Positions 32,801-41,288 of a DNA stretch of 42,944 bases are shown in pieces (within the stretch, counting starts at the first letter, position 1; every line of letters begins with the position of its first letter). The translations under genes and the position numbers were made by a program. Location of the stretch: assembly GCA_029820565.1 (NCBI GenBank), contig JALGUR010000017.1, positions 1-42,944 on the forward strand, given 5' to 3'. Under the pieces are notes generated by a model that had not been told where the DNA came from, searched no databases, and saw only the letters and a program-made list of their open reading frames with translations. Origin of the DNA: Candidatus Zipacnadia bacterium (GTDB lineage Bacteria; Armatimonadota; Zipacnadia; Zipacnadales; Zipacnadaceae).

Positions 32801-34840
32801 CGGCTGCTGATTGGTGCCCCTGATATTAAGTGGCAAATTACGGGCGTATTGGGCACCTTTCTGGGTATTTTTATTGTCATCGGTCTGGTCCATCCGGCCT
32901 TCGCCATCAGTTTCACTCCCATTATTATCTTATTAGCCTTTATCATTCTGGCCCTGACCGTGGTTGTGGTCAGCATCATTGTGCAGAAGTTCGAAGAGCA
33001 AATGAAGGAATTGAGATATACCCAGACCGGAGTGCATAGTGCCGATGTGGGCCGGCTGGGGGCCTCGGCGGCGGCCTTTAGCCTCGGCATATCAAATATG
33101 CGGCGGCGCAAGGTCCGTACGGTGCTGACCTGTACTACCCTCATTCTACTGACCTTCACTGTCCTGTCTTTTACCTCGGTGGTCCAGACAGTACGAGCCA
33201 ATAAGATACTGTTACCGAAGCTATCCTCTTATAATGGGATAATGATTCGGGACAAGAGTTGGCTACCCGTCGGCGAACCTACGACCCACATCATTGACAA
33301 CGAATTTGGCGACAAATACCCCGTGGCTCCGCGGGCGTGGTACTTCTCGGGCAAGCCCGGCGAGCAATCATTCGTTACCGTCAGACGAGGCGATGCCCTC
33401 CCTTATGCCGCTACTGCTATGGCCGGATTTAGCCCTAAAGAGACCAAGATAACCCACGCTGACAAATATCTGGTGCCCGGTGGGCGGTGGTTCCGGCCCA
33501 GCGACAAGTTAGTGTGTATATTGCCGGCGGGGATCGCCAGTGCCCTGGGCATCTCCCCCGCGCAAGTCGGTACGGCGACTGTGAGAGTGTTCGGCACTGA
33601 ACTGCGGGTTATTGGTATGATCCGCTCCAGCCGCTTTACCAATGCCAGCGATCTGGACGGTGAGCCGCTGACGCCGGTGGACTTCTTGCTGATGGAGCAG
33701 CAAATGGCCCAACAACGAGAACAGCAGCGTCGGGGCCGAGCAGCCAAGGGCGAGGAACTGCGGGAATACATTCATCTGGCTTCGGACAACACCCTTATTG
33801 TGCCTTATGACTTTGTAATTAATGCCGGAGGTAGCCTGCGGTCGGTGGCTATCGGCATACCCGAGGCCGAAGAAGCCAGCGAGGTCTTGGACCGCTTGAT
33901 CCAGCGCATTGAACTGAATATTTACGCGGGATTAGACGGCAAGACCTACCTGTGTAGTGCGGTGGGCACGACTGGCTTTAGCGGAGTCACTGACCTGATT
34001 ATACCCATACTAATAGCGGCGGCGATAGTCCTGAACACTATGTTAGGGTCGGTGTATGAGCGGGTCCGGGAGATATACATCTACAGTTCGCTGGGATTGG
34101 CTCCCACCCACGTAGCGGCCTTATTCATTGCCGAGGCCAGTGTATATGCTGTGTTGGGAGCCGTGGCTGGTTACTTAGTTGGTCAAGTGGCGGCCAAAAT
34201 CATTACTGAGTATCAAATTGTCCAGGGGCTGAACCTCAACTACTCCTCGCTGTCGGCGGTGGCTACTACCCTGTTGATTATGGCTACGGTGCTGGCCTCG
34301 GTGATGTATCCGGCTCGTCGGGCCTCGGACATAGCAATGCCAGGTATTGAACGACGCTGGAGCCTGCCTGAACCAGAAGAAGACCAAATTGCTATGGACT
34401 TGCCCTTCACTGTGACCGGTGATCAGGCTCTGGGGGTGAATATGTACCTGCATGAGTACCTGATAGCCCATACCGACTACTCATTAGGTCAATTTTCTAC
34501 CGGCGATATTGACCTAGACACTGCGACCAGCGAATACGGGGAGGGTTACGCCCTCTCTTCTATGGTGTGGCTGGCCCCCTATGACCTGGGGGTCTCCGAA
34601 GAGTTGATAATTGAGACACTGCCCACCAGAGACGAGGAGATCTACCAGATTCGCTGCCGCATAATCCGCCACAGCGGAGATGACGCTTCCTGGATGCGAG
34701 TAACGCGCAATTTCATCAATATTCTGCGTAAGCAATACCTGTTGTGGCGGACGTTCCCGGTCGGTCAGAAGGGCGAATACGGCGAGCGCGGGCGCAAGTT
34801 ACTGGCTGGCGAGTTGGAGGAGGCAGCAGAGCAAGCGTAA
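29873..34840 (+). CDS. Giant exported M28-peptidase-fold / FtsX permease fusion
   Basis: 1655 residues. Order: signal segment VLIWLVVPAVVMGTAWG (about 12-28); M28 fold (about 55-640) with a PA-like insert; a charged helical insertion (about 352-503); a carboxypeptidase-regulatory-like beta region (about 650-760); three or four membrane segments (about 960-1040); an FtsX-type segment (about 1080-1107); a periplasmic domain; an FtsX C-terminal domain (about 1370-1497, MLGSVYERVREIYIYSSLG); and a 158-residue C-terminal domain. The M28 metal ligands look replaced: AYYDS (His to Tyr, about 275), GAENACSIAAL (Asp to Glu) and SGHFEGLAG for the usual GEEEGL-like site; no His stands before MDTPVH. It probably binds a peptide or peptidoglycan piece and couples to the ATPase upstream. 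It starts at GTG 29873 or ATG 29879. Confidence 0.88.
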   Translation: MAMKVSRVKLNRVLIWLVVPAVVMGTAWGQQESEVVLTSETDYAKVASLVSVDEMSTTISKLAGLGSRIPGYAGSQQAAEIVEERFRQLGLDDVTVEEFPVLVPMAKPDEQGRAARLEVVGGRAWEILPLWPNLVRCPKTPPGGISGQLIYAGSGELRAFNGLDASDSVALLDFNSGSNWFNAPLLGAKAALFVEPDQTIRGEAEEKFLSMPVDIPRFWVPRACADYLRGLLKSKENIRVRLHCDMEWQKAAGKNITGRIKGTDPRLSKQQVVIQAYYDSIAITPTQAPGAENACSIAALFQIIKAFKAQPPPRTIVFLATSGHFEGLAGAKAYVRRRIRGARSDVHVEKMFTLVETARSDIEKIADRLWTTTAGGPYRTREERPLHEQIRGLGGLLDKVNDAAHKARKLKSVIRAARRRTDPNHGKMPEYQLTEEELADRQRLVDKFNERLPEIQEAATEVATIIEEGRQARGEGEGQQRQALEKVKEAIEALTAALDFSEEDIYLWFSVDLSSHNQTFGIFYKGYYYNYSESDQWRFSEIGKKAREYSALIANALSVDVGQRFVDGINAIKGKAWHTYMSGRLALSSEVATLAGIPGLGFATIDDSRPYVDTLMDTPVHVEVDNLGEQTRFLACLLLDLVAVREPKDIYEPDLSDNFVEVKGRLVEFDPSVSTFPDKSVVQAVALARPTQKTAMGVRAQALDLTDENGRFGLIGLPNTRAVGGKTTIEGYLLGEDDGGIRMAPDQGVNGAKQYPIELELTQHIKPTTVVLFVCKPMAIYDMIDQRFFELLSQIYVYDATTDAFPAEYGYALPLPPRELTSTYEPVAVVFVRPGTRVKVTMAATLLGLRFVLINSTLEEPEGSGYLIDEHPSLYATPYRVAADMWLLDDHRISRLVKHGIENDRVQKAHERAHEHLQEANLRWRQREYDKFFTAARAAWSNESRAYPDVRKTEDDVIKGIIFYLALLMPFSFFIERLLIGAPDIKWQITGVLGTFLGIFIVIGLVHPAFAISFTPIIILLAFIILALTVVVVSIIVQKFEEQMKELRYTQTGVHSADVGRLGASAAAFSLGISNMRRRKVRTVLTCTTLILLTFTVLSFTSVVQTVRANKILLPKLSSYNGIMIRDKSWLPVGEPTTHIIDNEFGDKYPVAPRAWYFSGKPGEQSFVTVRRGDALPYAATAMAGFSPKETKITHADKYLVPGGRWFRPSDKLVCILPAGIASALGISPAQVGTATVRVFGTELRVIGMIRSSRFTNASDLDGEPLTPVDFLLMEQQMAQQREQQRRGRAAKGEELREYIHLASDNTLIVPYDFVINAGGSLRSVAIGIPEAEEASEVLDRLIQRIELNIYAGLDGKTYLCSAVGTTGFSGVTDLIIPILIAAAIVLNTMLGSVYERVREIYIYSSLGLAPTHVAALFIAEASVYAVLGAVAGYLVGQVAAKIITEYQIVQGLNLNYSSLSAVATTLLIMATVLASVMYPARRASDIAMPGIERRWSLPEPEEDQIAMDLPFTVTGDQALGVNMYLHEYLIAHTDYSLGQFSTGDIDLDTATSEYGEGYALSSMVWLAPYDLGVSEELIIETLPTRDEEIYQIRCRIIRHSGDDASWMRVTRNFINILRKQYLLWRTFPVGQKGEYGERGRKLLAGELEEAAEQA

Positions 34841-34954
34841 AGTGCGGTCTGACGACTGGTATAACGAGAAGTAACGACAGGACAAGGGGGCTCTGCCTGG
34901 CCACTGGCGACTGATAACTGTCCACAGTGGGGGCAGGGCCTAAGGAGGTATCCC

Positions 34955-36943
34955 GTGGCGCATATAGATCCAGAACTTGAGTTATACCGGGGCTTGATGG
35001 AACAGCCCACGGAGTTCGAGGATGGCTTTGATATCAAGACTGTATTGGGCGGATTGTTCGTGGGTTTGGTAATGCTGCCCGGCGCTATTTACCTGGGATT
35101 GATGGCCGGGCAGTCCCTGGGAGCGGCGGCGGAGTGGACCACCATAATTCTGTTTACCGAGATTGCCCGGCGCTCCTTTGTGACCTTGAAGCGCTCAGAA
35201 GTCTATATCCTCTTCTACGTGGCAATGGGCTTGACAGTGATGCAGGGAGCACTGGCCCTCTCCGGAGGGGCCTTTGCTATGAAGATGTTTTGGCAATACT
35301 TCATCCGGTCGCCGGCGGCCAAGGGTATGGGTCTGGCCGGGCAGGTGCCTAATTGGGTGGTACCGCCGGCCTCCTCTGCGGCTATTACCCAGCGCACTTT
35401 CTTCCATGTTGATTGGCTACTACCTGGTGGTCTGACCTTTATCGGCTACATTCTGAGCCGGATGGTATGGTTTGGTATGGGCTATACCGTGTTTCGGGTT
35501 ACCTCAGACTACGAGAATCTGCCCTTCCCGTTCGCCGCTATCCAGGCCCAAGGGGCCACGGCCCTTGCGGAGACTACCACGAAGACTGAGACCTGGCGGT
35601 GGCGAACCTTCTCTATCGGGGCGATGGCCGGGCTGGTATTCGGGTGCATCTACGTGGGGATTCCTACTATCACTGAGGTACTGTTGACTGAGCCAGTGCA
35701 GTTGATACCCATCCCCTGGGTAGACTTAACCCGGCGCACCCAGAGCATACTGCCCGCAGTACCCGTGGGATTTATGACCGACCTCGGGATTATTGGTTCG
35801 GGGTTTGTGGTGCCTTTCTGGGCAGCCACCGGAAGTTTTATCGCGATGTTGGGAATGGCAGTGGCTAATCCGCAACTGTACAAGGCAGGAATACTGCACA
35901 GTTGGCGCCCCGGAATGGAGACTATCAACACCCAGTTTGCTAATCAGATTGATTTCTACTTTAGTCTGGGCATCGGAGTATCCCTGGCAGTAGCCGTGTT
36001 AGGGGCGTACGAGATTGTCAGGCAGATTCGTTACAACCGGGCCGCCCGCCAGCGCGGCGAGGAACAACGCGGCTCCTGGGTACCGCCCGCGGGCCGCGGG
36101 GACTTTCCCATGTGGGTGCCGCTTGGACTTTACGTGTTGGGAGCATCAGGATACATACTGTTGTGTCGGTGGCTGGTCCCGGGGTTTCCCATCATCTACA
36201 TCATCGGTTTCGCCTTTCTCATCAGTCCCATAGAGTCTTATGTCAATGCCCGAATGATTGGTTTGACCGGCCAGTACTTAGGCATCCCTATGGTTCTGGA
36301 AGGCACGATCATCCTCAGTCGCTACAGGGGCATTGATATCTGGTTCGCGCCGATTCCCCGGTTCAACTATGGAGGTTCGGCTCAGCAATTCCGTGTCCTG
36401 GAGCTAACGGGCAACAAGATTGTAAGCATGATCAAGGCTGAAGCGCTGATGTTTCCGATTGCCACAATTCTGAGTCTGCTATTCTGGCAGTTGGTCTGGA
36501 AGTTGGCTCCGGTTCCTTCGCCGGCCTATCCCTACGCCCAGAAAATGTGGCATATACAAGCCCTCCAGCGGGGCCTGTGGTTTACCTCCACTCTTAATCC
36601 CGAGCACAGCGTGTTCTACAAGGCCTGGAACCTTAATTATTGTATCGGAGGATTCGTCGCCGCCGTAGCCATCTATGCGCTGCTATCAGCGCTGCGGCTG
36701 CCTATACTGCTGGTCTATGGAGTAGTGCGGGGCGTCAGCGGGATTCTGCCTCACTACGTAGTGCCCCAGATGATTGGCGCTCTCATCAGCCAATTCTACT
36801 TCATACCTAAATTCGGCGCGCGGCGCTGGAAGCAGTATGCCACGGTGTTGGTGGCCGGCTATTCCTGTGGTATGGGCCTGGTAGGAATGGGGGCCATTGC
36901 CTTGGCCCTAATTGGCAAGGCAGTCTCCCAGATGCCGTTTTGA
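34955..36943 (+). CDS. OPT-like polytopic membrane protein (about 14 segments)
   Basis: 662 residues. A short cytosolic N-terminus leads to FVGLVMLPGAIYLGLMAGQS, and many hydrophobic segments follow to the C-terminus. The SYVNARMIGLTGQYLGIPMV and FNYGGSAQQFRVLELTGNKI stretches recall bacterial oligopeptide-transporter-like proteins (OPT/DUF6785 group; recalled, not searched). It would be a secondary carrier, perhaps for peptides or metal-peptide complexes. GTG 34955 has AAGGAGGT immediately upstream. The same direction and 114-bp gap after the giant fusion suggest joint action: the ABC machine handles envelope peptides and this protein imports them (inference). Confidence 0.75.
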   Translation: MAHIDPELELYRGLMEQPTEFEDGFDIKTVLGGLFVGLVMLPGAIYLGLMAGQSLGAAAEWTTIILFTEIARRSFVTLKRSEVYILFYVAMGLTVMQGALALSGGAFAMKMFWQYFIRSPAAKGMGLAGQVPNWVVPPASSAAITQRTFFHVDWLLPGGLTFIGYILSRMVWFGMGYTVFRVTSDYENLPFPFAAIQAQGATALAETTTKTETWRWRTFSIGAMAGLVFGCIYVGIPTITEVLLTEPVQLIPIPWVDLTRRTQSILPAVPVGFMTDLGIIGSGFVVPFWAATGSFIAMLGMAVANPQLYKAGILHSWRPGMETINTQFANQIDFYFSLGIGVSLAVAVLGAYEIVRQIRYNRAARQRGEEQRGSWVPPAGRGDFPMWVPLGLYVLGASGYILLCRWLVPGFPIIYIIGFAFLISPIESYVNARMIGLTGQYLGIPMVLEGTIILSRYRGIDIWFAPIPRFNYGGSAQQFRVLELTGNKIVSMIKAEALMFPIATILSLLFWQLVWKLAPVPSPAYPYAQKMWHIQALQRGLWFTSTLNPEHSVFYKAWNLNYCIGGFVAAVAIYALLSALRLPILLVYGVVRGVSGILPHYVVPQMIGALISQFYFIPKFGARRWKQYATVLVAGYSCGMGLVGMGAIALALIGKAVSQMPF

Positions 36944-37011
36944 CCAGGGCGGTTAGCCGGCCGGCCGTTTGTGCCGACGAGAGTTGACGGTTAAAGTTTG
37001 CCTCAGACGGG

Positions 37012-37017
37012 TATAAT
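37012..37017 (+). promoter_or_regulatory. Probable -10 element upstream of the pseudopilin gene
   Basis: A perfect TATAAT lies 70 bp before the ATG. No good -35 stands at 16-18 bp (GTTAAA at 36990-36995 is the best; TTGACG at 36984-36989 is 22 bp away), so the call is tentative. Confidence 0.4.
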
Positions 37018-37086
37018 TTCCACAGGTGGGCCAGTCGCGGATATGACATTGCCGGCCCATATTTCTATGGTAAGGAAGACGATATT

Positions 37087-37908
37087 ATGCGACAGATAAG
37101 TAGACATCGGCGCGGTTTCACTCTGATTGAACTGTTAGTAGTCATCGCTATTATTGCGGTATTGGCCGCTATCATTTTCCCGGTGATTAGCCATGCTCGG
37201 CATTCAGCCCGGAAAGTGAAGTGTCTGTCTAACCTCTCGCAATTGTATATCGCGATGATGGCTTACAAAGACGATGCGGGCGGCTTTTTGCCCTCTTGGT
37301 GTATCACCAATCCCAACCCCAACAATCCGGGGCTGAGCGGGGCCGAGTTATACACTCCTCAGGATAGCGTATGGACTTGGGATCGCAGTATTATTGACTA
37401 CACCCAAGGCTCAGAGGAATTGCTGATATGCCGGGACAATCCGGTGGCGGGCACCGGCGGAGATTCCGAGGCTACCCCGCGCAATGCCCGCGCCTATGCT
37501 ATGCCCCGGTACAGTCAATGGAACGATTCCAGTGGCAACTACTACGGTATCTATCTGGAGCAAATACCCAACCCGTCGGCCACTGTCCTACTGTTCGAGA
37601 AAGGTGGCAATCGTCCCGGAAGTTGGGGTGATGCCTTGGGCGAGAACGTCTATCAGAGTCACGACTCGCGCGATCAAAGCGGCTATCGGGATGATATGTT
37701 CCACTCCGGTGGGAAAAACTTCCTGTTTATGGGTGGCGGTGCTAAGTGGTTCGCGGCGGGGGAGTGGGATGAGGGTGCGGGGGCATACGTCGGCGGGCAG
37801 GGGCCGTTTGCCTGGGACTCGGGGCGGACGGGGAACGACAACTGCGGGCCCGGAGTCTGCGAGTTGCCCGGGCTTCCCGCGCAGGGCGGCGACTGGCCGC
37901 CGCGGTAG
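37087..37908 (+). CDS. Type IV pilin-like pseudopilin (prepilin-type N-terminus, DUF1559-like)
   Basis: 273 residues. RRGFTLIELLVVIAIIAVLA (about 8-27) is a textbook prepilin peptidase site and hydrophobic helix, with Glu5 of the mature protein present. HSARKVKCLSNLSQLYIAMM is typical of the large pseudopilin family of Armatimonadota and Planctomycetota. The C-terminus carries a variant of the H-x9-DG motif (FHSGGKNFLFMGGGAKWF, Asp replaced by Gly). AAGGAAG precedes ATG 37087. It may form pilus-like or secretion filaments, or simply be a surface protein. The gene ends 40 bp from the convergent operon. Confidence 0.92.
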   Translation: MRQISRHRRGFTLIELLVVIAIIAVLAAIIFPVISHARHSARKVKCLSNLSQLYIAMMAYKDDAGGFLPSWCITNPNPNNPGLSGAELYTPQDSVWTWDRSIIDYTQGSEELLICRDNPVAGTGGDSEATPRNARAYAMPRYSQWNDSSGNYYGIYLEQIPNPSATVLLFEKGGNRPGSWGDALGENVYQSHDSRDQSGYRDDMFHSGGKNFLFMGGGAKWFAAGEWDEGAGAYVGGQGPFAWDSGRTGNDNCGPGVCELPGLPAQGGDWPPR

Positions 37909-37948
37909 TAATCCACGGCTCAGACCATCACCCCAAGACAGGCTCTGC

Positions 37949-38413
37949 TCAGAGCGCCTCCTGGGCTTGCTGCCAACCTCGCGCCCGGGTTACTTGCCAT
38001 GTCCCCCGCGTCTTCTCAAGCGTTATATGTAGGGTTAGGTCTTGGGCATCTTGCGGTGGACCGCGACCTATCCAGAACTTCACTTTCACTTCGGCAGTGG
38101 CCCTGTTGCTTTCTATCTCAAGTGAGCGGACGACTGGCGCCACGTTAAATGGCTCGCGCTCTCTGAAGACAGTTACAGCCAGCCGGGGCAAGTCTCTTTT
38201 GGTATAGGTGCCATCGTCGTAGTTCTCAGAGATGTGGCGCATCACGCTGGACGCGCTCTTGCCCTCCACTGCCTGTTCTACCGCCAAGAACATATCCAAA
38301 ATCTGCTGGCGGTCCGAAAGCACCGGTCGGGTTAGCCAATAAATGGTTAGCCCAGCCACCACCACGGCCACTACAAGTCCCGCCCCGATTTTGGTTGACA
38401 GCGGCTTGCTCAT
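37949..38413 (-). CDS. Small membrane-anchored protein, NTF2/SnoaL-like, unknown function
   Basis: 154 residues from ATG 38413 (MSKPLSTKIGAGLVVAVVVA); a longer frame to 38845 overlaps the ceramidase-like gene and is rejected. Residues 9-27 form a single membrane anchor. The remainder (LDMFLAVEQAVEGKSASSVM; strand-rich C-terminus ending TRGTWQVTRARGW) has the helix-then-sheet look of NTF2-like domains. It lies 7 bp after the ceramidase-like gene and is the last gene of the operon. Role unknown. Confidence 0.8.
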   Translation of the reverse strand: MSKPLSTKIGAGLVVAVVVAGLTIYWLTRPVLSDRQQILDMFLAVEQAVEGKSASSVMRHISENYDDGTYTKRDLPRLAVTVFREREPFNVAPVVRSLEIESNRATAEVKVKFWIGRGPPQDAQDLTLHITLEKTRGTWQVTRARGWQQAQEAL

Positions 38414-38420
38414 CGGACCC

Positions 38421-39788
38421 CTACATCGGCTTATGCCCTGTGCCTTCTGAATCCCAAAGCCGCTGCAATTGCACAAAGGCGCAGTCGGCCATACGTTGCC
38501 CGGCCTCGGCAGCCAATTGTCGCGACCATAGCGGCAGCGCCCCGTAACCACCTCGTTGAATTGCTTCCCAGGTGGCGACATATCCAAACCACCCGTTGGC
38601 CAATTCGGCGACCATAGTAAACGGGGCGGGCGACCACTGCTTAATCGCCAGGCCCCAGGAGACGAAATACTCACAGGGCACACCCACGATGGCCAGATCG
38701 CCGATACGCAGGCTCTGGACGGGCACGGTCGCGGTCTCGCCCCACAGATCGTCCCGCTTAGCCATACTATTGACGTACTCTCTCGCCCCCGCTCCTTCCC
38801 TCTCCAGAACGCCTTGCAACGTATCCAGCGCGGCTTCCACTTCATCGGGCGACAGATAAGGAATGGTGAGTTTCTCCAGGACGGTCGTCAGCGGCTGGAC
38901 TGAGATGGCCGGGGCCTTCTCGCCAACGTTCATAGCAATGCCGGCTAAGGCGCGGCCCAGTTGCTGGGCTTTCTCTTCCCGGCCCAGGTCCTGGATAGCC
39001 CCGCTCAGGCCAAGATAGTCAACATGATTTATATCGCCACAGGGACCATTGAGGAACAGAGTAACCGTATCGTCGCCATAAATATCGTTCAGGGCCTGGG
39101 CCATCTCCCCGGGCCAATCAGCGGAGATAAGATCGGCGGTGGCACCGCCAATGACGTCCACATGCAAAGCGAAATTGACGACAAAGGCAATGGTAATCCC
39201 ATCGCGGTCGACAATCCGCGCGACCACGACCTCGGGGTCAATCGGACCGGCGGGGCCTACTACCTGGCGTTGCGTCTCGCCGGCACCGACTTCGTTGGTG
39301 CTGCCCCCGGTGCCGAATACTTGGGTGCCATCGGCCAGTCGCATCAGCCGATTGAATGACAATTGCGTTTCCTGGCCGCAGCCGACGCGGATTTCGGCCG
39401 GGCGGCGGCGTTCGAAAGCCGTACAGATTGCTTGGGTAAGCCTCTCGGCCAGTGTCGCGAGCCACTGCTGATTAACTGGCATATTGAACGCATTAAGCAC
39501 TGGCCCGGTATGCGTATGGGTGGCGGCGATTAGCACGCGCGAGGCCGGGATGCCGATTTGCCCCTCCACCTCTGTCTTTACCTTCTGTACTTGTTCCCTG
39601 GGCACCCACACTAAGTCACATGATACCAGGGCAATACATTCGCCATTGTGTTCCATTACCAGGGCGCGGGCAAACAGGTCGTCTCGGACTCGTTTTGCTA
39701 CCCGGTCGTGAAAGTAACCAGCCAATGAAGTGCCCACTGGGGGCGTGATAGGTACCTGCGCTGCTCCGGCACTGAATATTGAGTTCAT
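38421..39788 (-). CDS. Neutral/alkaline ceramidase N-terminal-fold protein (copy 1)
   Basis: 455 residues. AGAAQVPITPPVGTSLAGYF opens the fold, followed by ATHTHTGPVLNAF (zinc His pair) and VNFALHVDVIGGATADLIS (third His). At the position of the ceramidase nucleophile (NSGDVSPN-like) it has LNGPCGDINHVDYL, so the Ser is not present. There is no signal peptide, whereas real ceramidases are secreted. It is likely a cytosolic metal-dependent hydrolase of unknown amide or ester. It lies in an operon after its paralogue (74 bp) and a GH20-like gene, pointing to the breakdown of an acylated or amidated sugar (inference). Confidence 0.88.
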   Translation of the reverse strand: MNSIFSAGAAQVPITPPVGTSLAGYFHDRVAKRVRDDLFARALVMEHNGECIALVSCDLVWVPREQVQKVKTEVEGQIGIPASRVLIAATHTHTGPVLNAFNMPVNQQWLATLAERLTQAICTAFERRRPAEIRVGCGQETQLSFNRLMRLADGTQVFGTGGSTNEVGAGETQRQVVGPAGPIDPEVVVARIVDRDGITIAFVVNFALHVDVIGGATADLISADWPGEMAQALNDIYGDDTVTLFLNGPCGDINHVDYLGLSGAIQDLGREEKAQQLGRALAGIAMNVGEKAPAISVQPLTTVLEKLTIPYLSPDEVEAALDTLQGVLEREGAGAREYVNSMAKRDDLWGETATVPVQSLRIGDLAIVGVPCEYFVSWGLAIKQWSPAPFTMVAELANGWFGYVATWEAIQRGGYGALPLWSRQLAAEAGQRMADCAFVQLQRLWDSEGTGHKPM

Positions 39789-39862
39789 ACTTTTGTCGCC
39801 CTTTCTTTCTGATAGCGGGTTGACCGCAAACGTCTATTGGGCCGTCGGATGGTGCATATTGC

Positions 39863-41284
39863 CTATGAGTCAGATCTGCCGGCGTCCCAGGGAGTTTGCT
39901 CCACCTTGACCTGGGGAGTCGGCGGCATCGCGCCCGGCGTCAAGGTATTGAGCAGTTCCACTGACGCATCGGCAATCATCTGTCCGGCCTGGGGCACTAA
40001 TTTACTGCTCATTGCCAGCCGCGGCTCGTAGCCACCGCCCTGCGGCCCCATGGTTTCGGGAGTCGGGACATACCCGATGCAGCCATTGGCTAATTCGGCA
40101 ACGTAAGTGTAAGGGAACTGCGAACGGGCCTTAATGCTCAGGCCAAACTCACAGAAGTACTCACTGGGGTTGGAAACGAAGGCCACCGGCCCAATCTGGA
40201 TGGCCTGCACCTCACAGATCACCTCGGGTTCGACCTTGTTGTACTCGTGTAGCAATACTGCGTCGCGGACGTACCAGCATTCGTAGCCTTCTGGCGCATC
40301 AGATTTCAGCCGGCTCAGGGCTTCCTGGAAGTGGGCCTCAGATACCTCGCGCGTCTTTATCTTCAGTATCTTCTGCCGCGCCGCCAGCGGTAGCAGTTGG
40401 GCCGGTTCGGCCATAGACAGCACTTTCAACGCCTCAGCGCCCACTTTCTGCCCCACCCGCCGCGACCATTTAGCGCCGGACTCATGCTCCTGCAGCGACA
40501 GATTGTCAACTTGCGTGACGTCACCGCAGGCCCCGTTGAGGAAGACTACCTCACCTCCATGCATGCCGCCGGTGATGGTCTGGCGCAGCCAGTAAATCCA
40601 ATCTGCCGAAGCGCCAGGATTAGCGGTGGTGCCGTGGCAGGTGAAGTTGACGATACAGCCAAGGAAGTCCCCATTGGGACGCCAGGCGGCCACGACTCCT
40701 ACTTCGGGGTCGGTCGGGCCGGCGGGCTGGACTATATCTGGATTCCCCTTGCCGGGATGAGTCATCTGCGTGCCATCTCTCATCTTGAAGCGACGGTTGA
40801 AGGCTACCGTAGGCTCCTGGCCGCTGCCTACCGAGAGCAGCGCCTCCTGCTTGTGCTCATCTGCCATAATGACGGCAGTGGCAATCTGGCTGGTGACGTA
40901 TTCCAGATAGCCCAGATCAGGCGCTGTCGCGTGATTCTGGGCTATGTCCTCACAAAAGTCGCGGTCAAAGGCATGGGCGAAGTCGCCCGGCCGGGCGCCA
41001 ACGGTGGGCCCGCCCGAATGAGTGTGCGAGGCCCCCACCATAATATTGCCCGCCGGAATCCCGGTTTTCTCCTCCACCACCGCCCGAGCCGCCTGGACAA
41101 CTGAGCGCTTGACAGACAGGGCATCAATGCCCACCAGAGCCACGGATTGTTCCTCATCTTCTATGACGACTGCTTTGACACACAATGGATCGTGGATGCG
41201 GGTATGAAACTGTTTGCCGAGGCTGCCGGGTTGTTCCATACCGATTGAAGGGGTAATGTCGGTAGAAGCAAAGCCTATTTGCAT
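39863..41284 (-). CDS. Neutral/alkaline ceramidase N-terminal-fold protein (copy 2)
   Basis: 473 residues from ATG 41284 (MQIGFASTDITPSIGMEQPG), preceded by AAAGGAT inside the end of the GH20-like gene; the longer frame to 41389 is rejected. Zinc-site motifs are GASHTHSGGPTVGARP and NFTCHGTTANPGA. The nucleophile loop is LNGACGDVTQVDNL, with Thr where ceramidases have Ser-Pro-Asn. It is paralogous to the next gene by shared motifs, including C-terminal VAELANGCIGYVPT versus VAELANGWFGYVAT. No signal peptide. It is 4 bp from the GH20-like gene and probably translationally coupled. Substrate unknown. Confidence 0.88.
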   Translation of the reverse strand: MQIGFASTDITPSIGMEQPGSLGKQFHTRIHDPLCVKAVVIEDEEQSVALVGIDALSVKRSVVQAARAVVEEKTGIPAGNIMVGASHTHSGGPTVGARPGDFAHAFDRDFCEDIAQNHATAPDLGYLEYVTSQIATAVIMADEHKQEALLSVGSGQEPTVAFNRRFKMRDGTQMTHPGKGNPDIVQPAGPTDPEVGVVAAWRPNGDFLGCIVNFTCHGTTANPGASADWIYWLRQTITGGMHGGEVVFLNGACGDVTQVDNLSLQEHESGAKWSRRVGQKVGAEALKVLSMAEPAQLLPLAARQKILKIKTREVSEAHFQEALSRLKSDAPEGYECWYVRDAVLLHEYNKVEPEVICEVQAIQIGPVAFVSNPSEYFCEFGLSIKARSQFPYTYVAELANGCIGYVPTPETMGPQGGGYEPRLAMSSKLVPQAGQMIADASVELLNTLTPGAMPPTPQVKVEQTPWDAGRSDS

Positions 41285-41288
41285 TTGG

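Noticed and set aside
38414..38845. N-terminal extension of the small NTF2-like gene
   Set aside because: It overlaps the ceramidase-fold coding region in another frame; the internal ATG at 38413 starts a proper membrane anchor.
40397..41104. 235-codon plus ORF
   Set aside because: Antisense shadow of the second ceramidase-fold gene.
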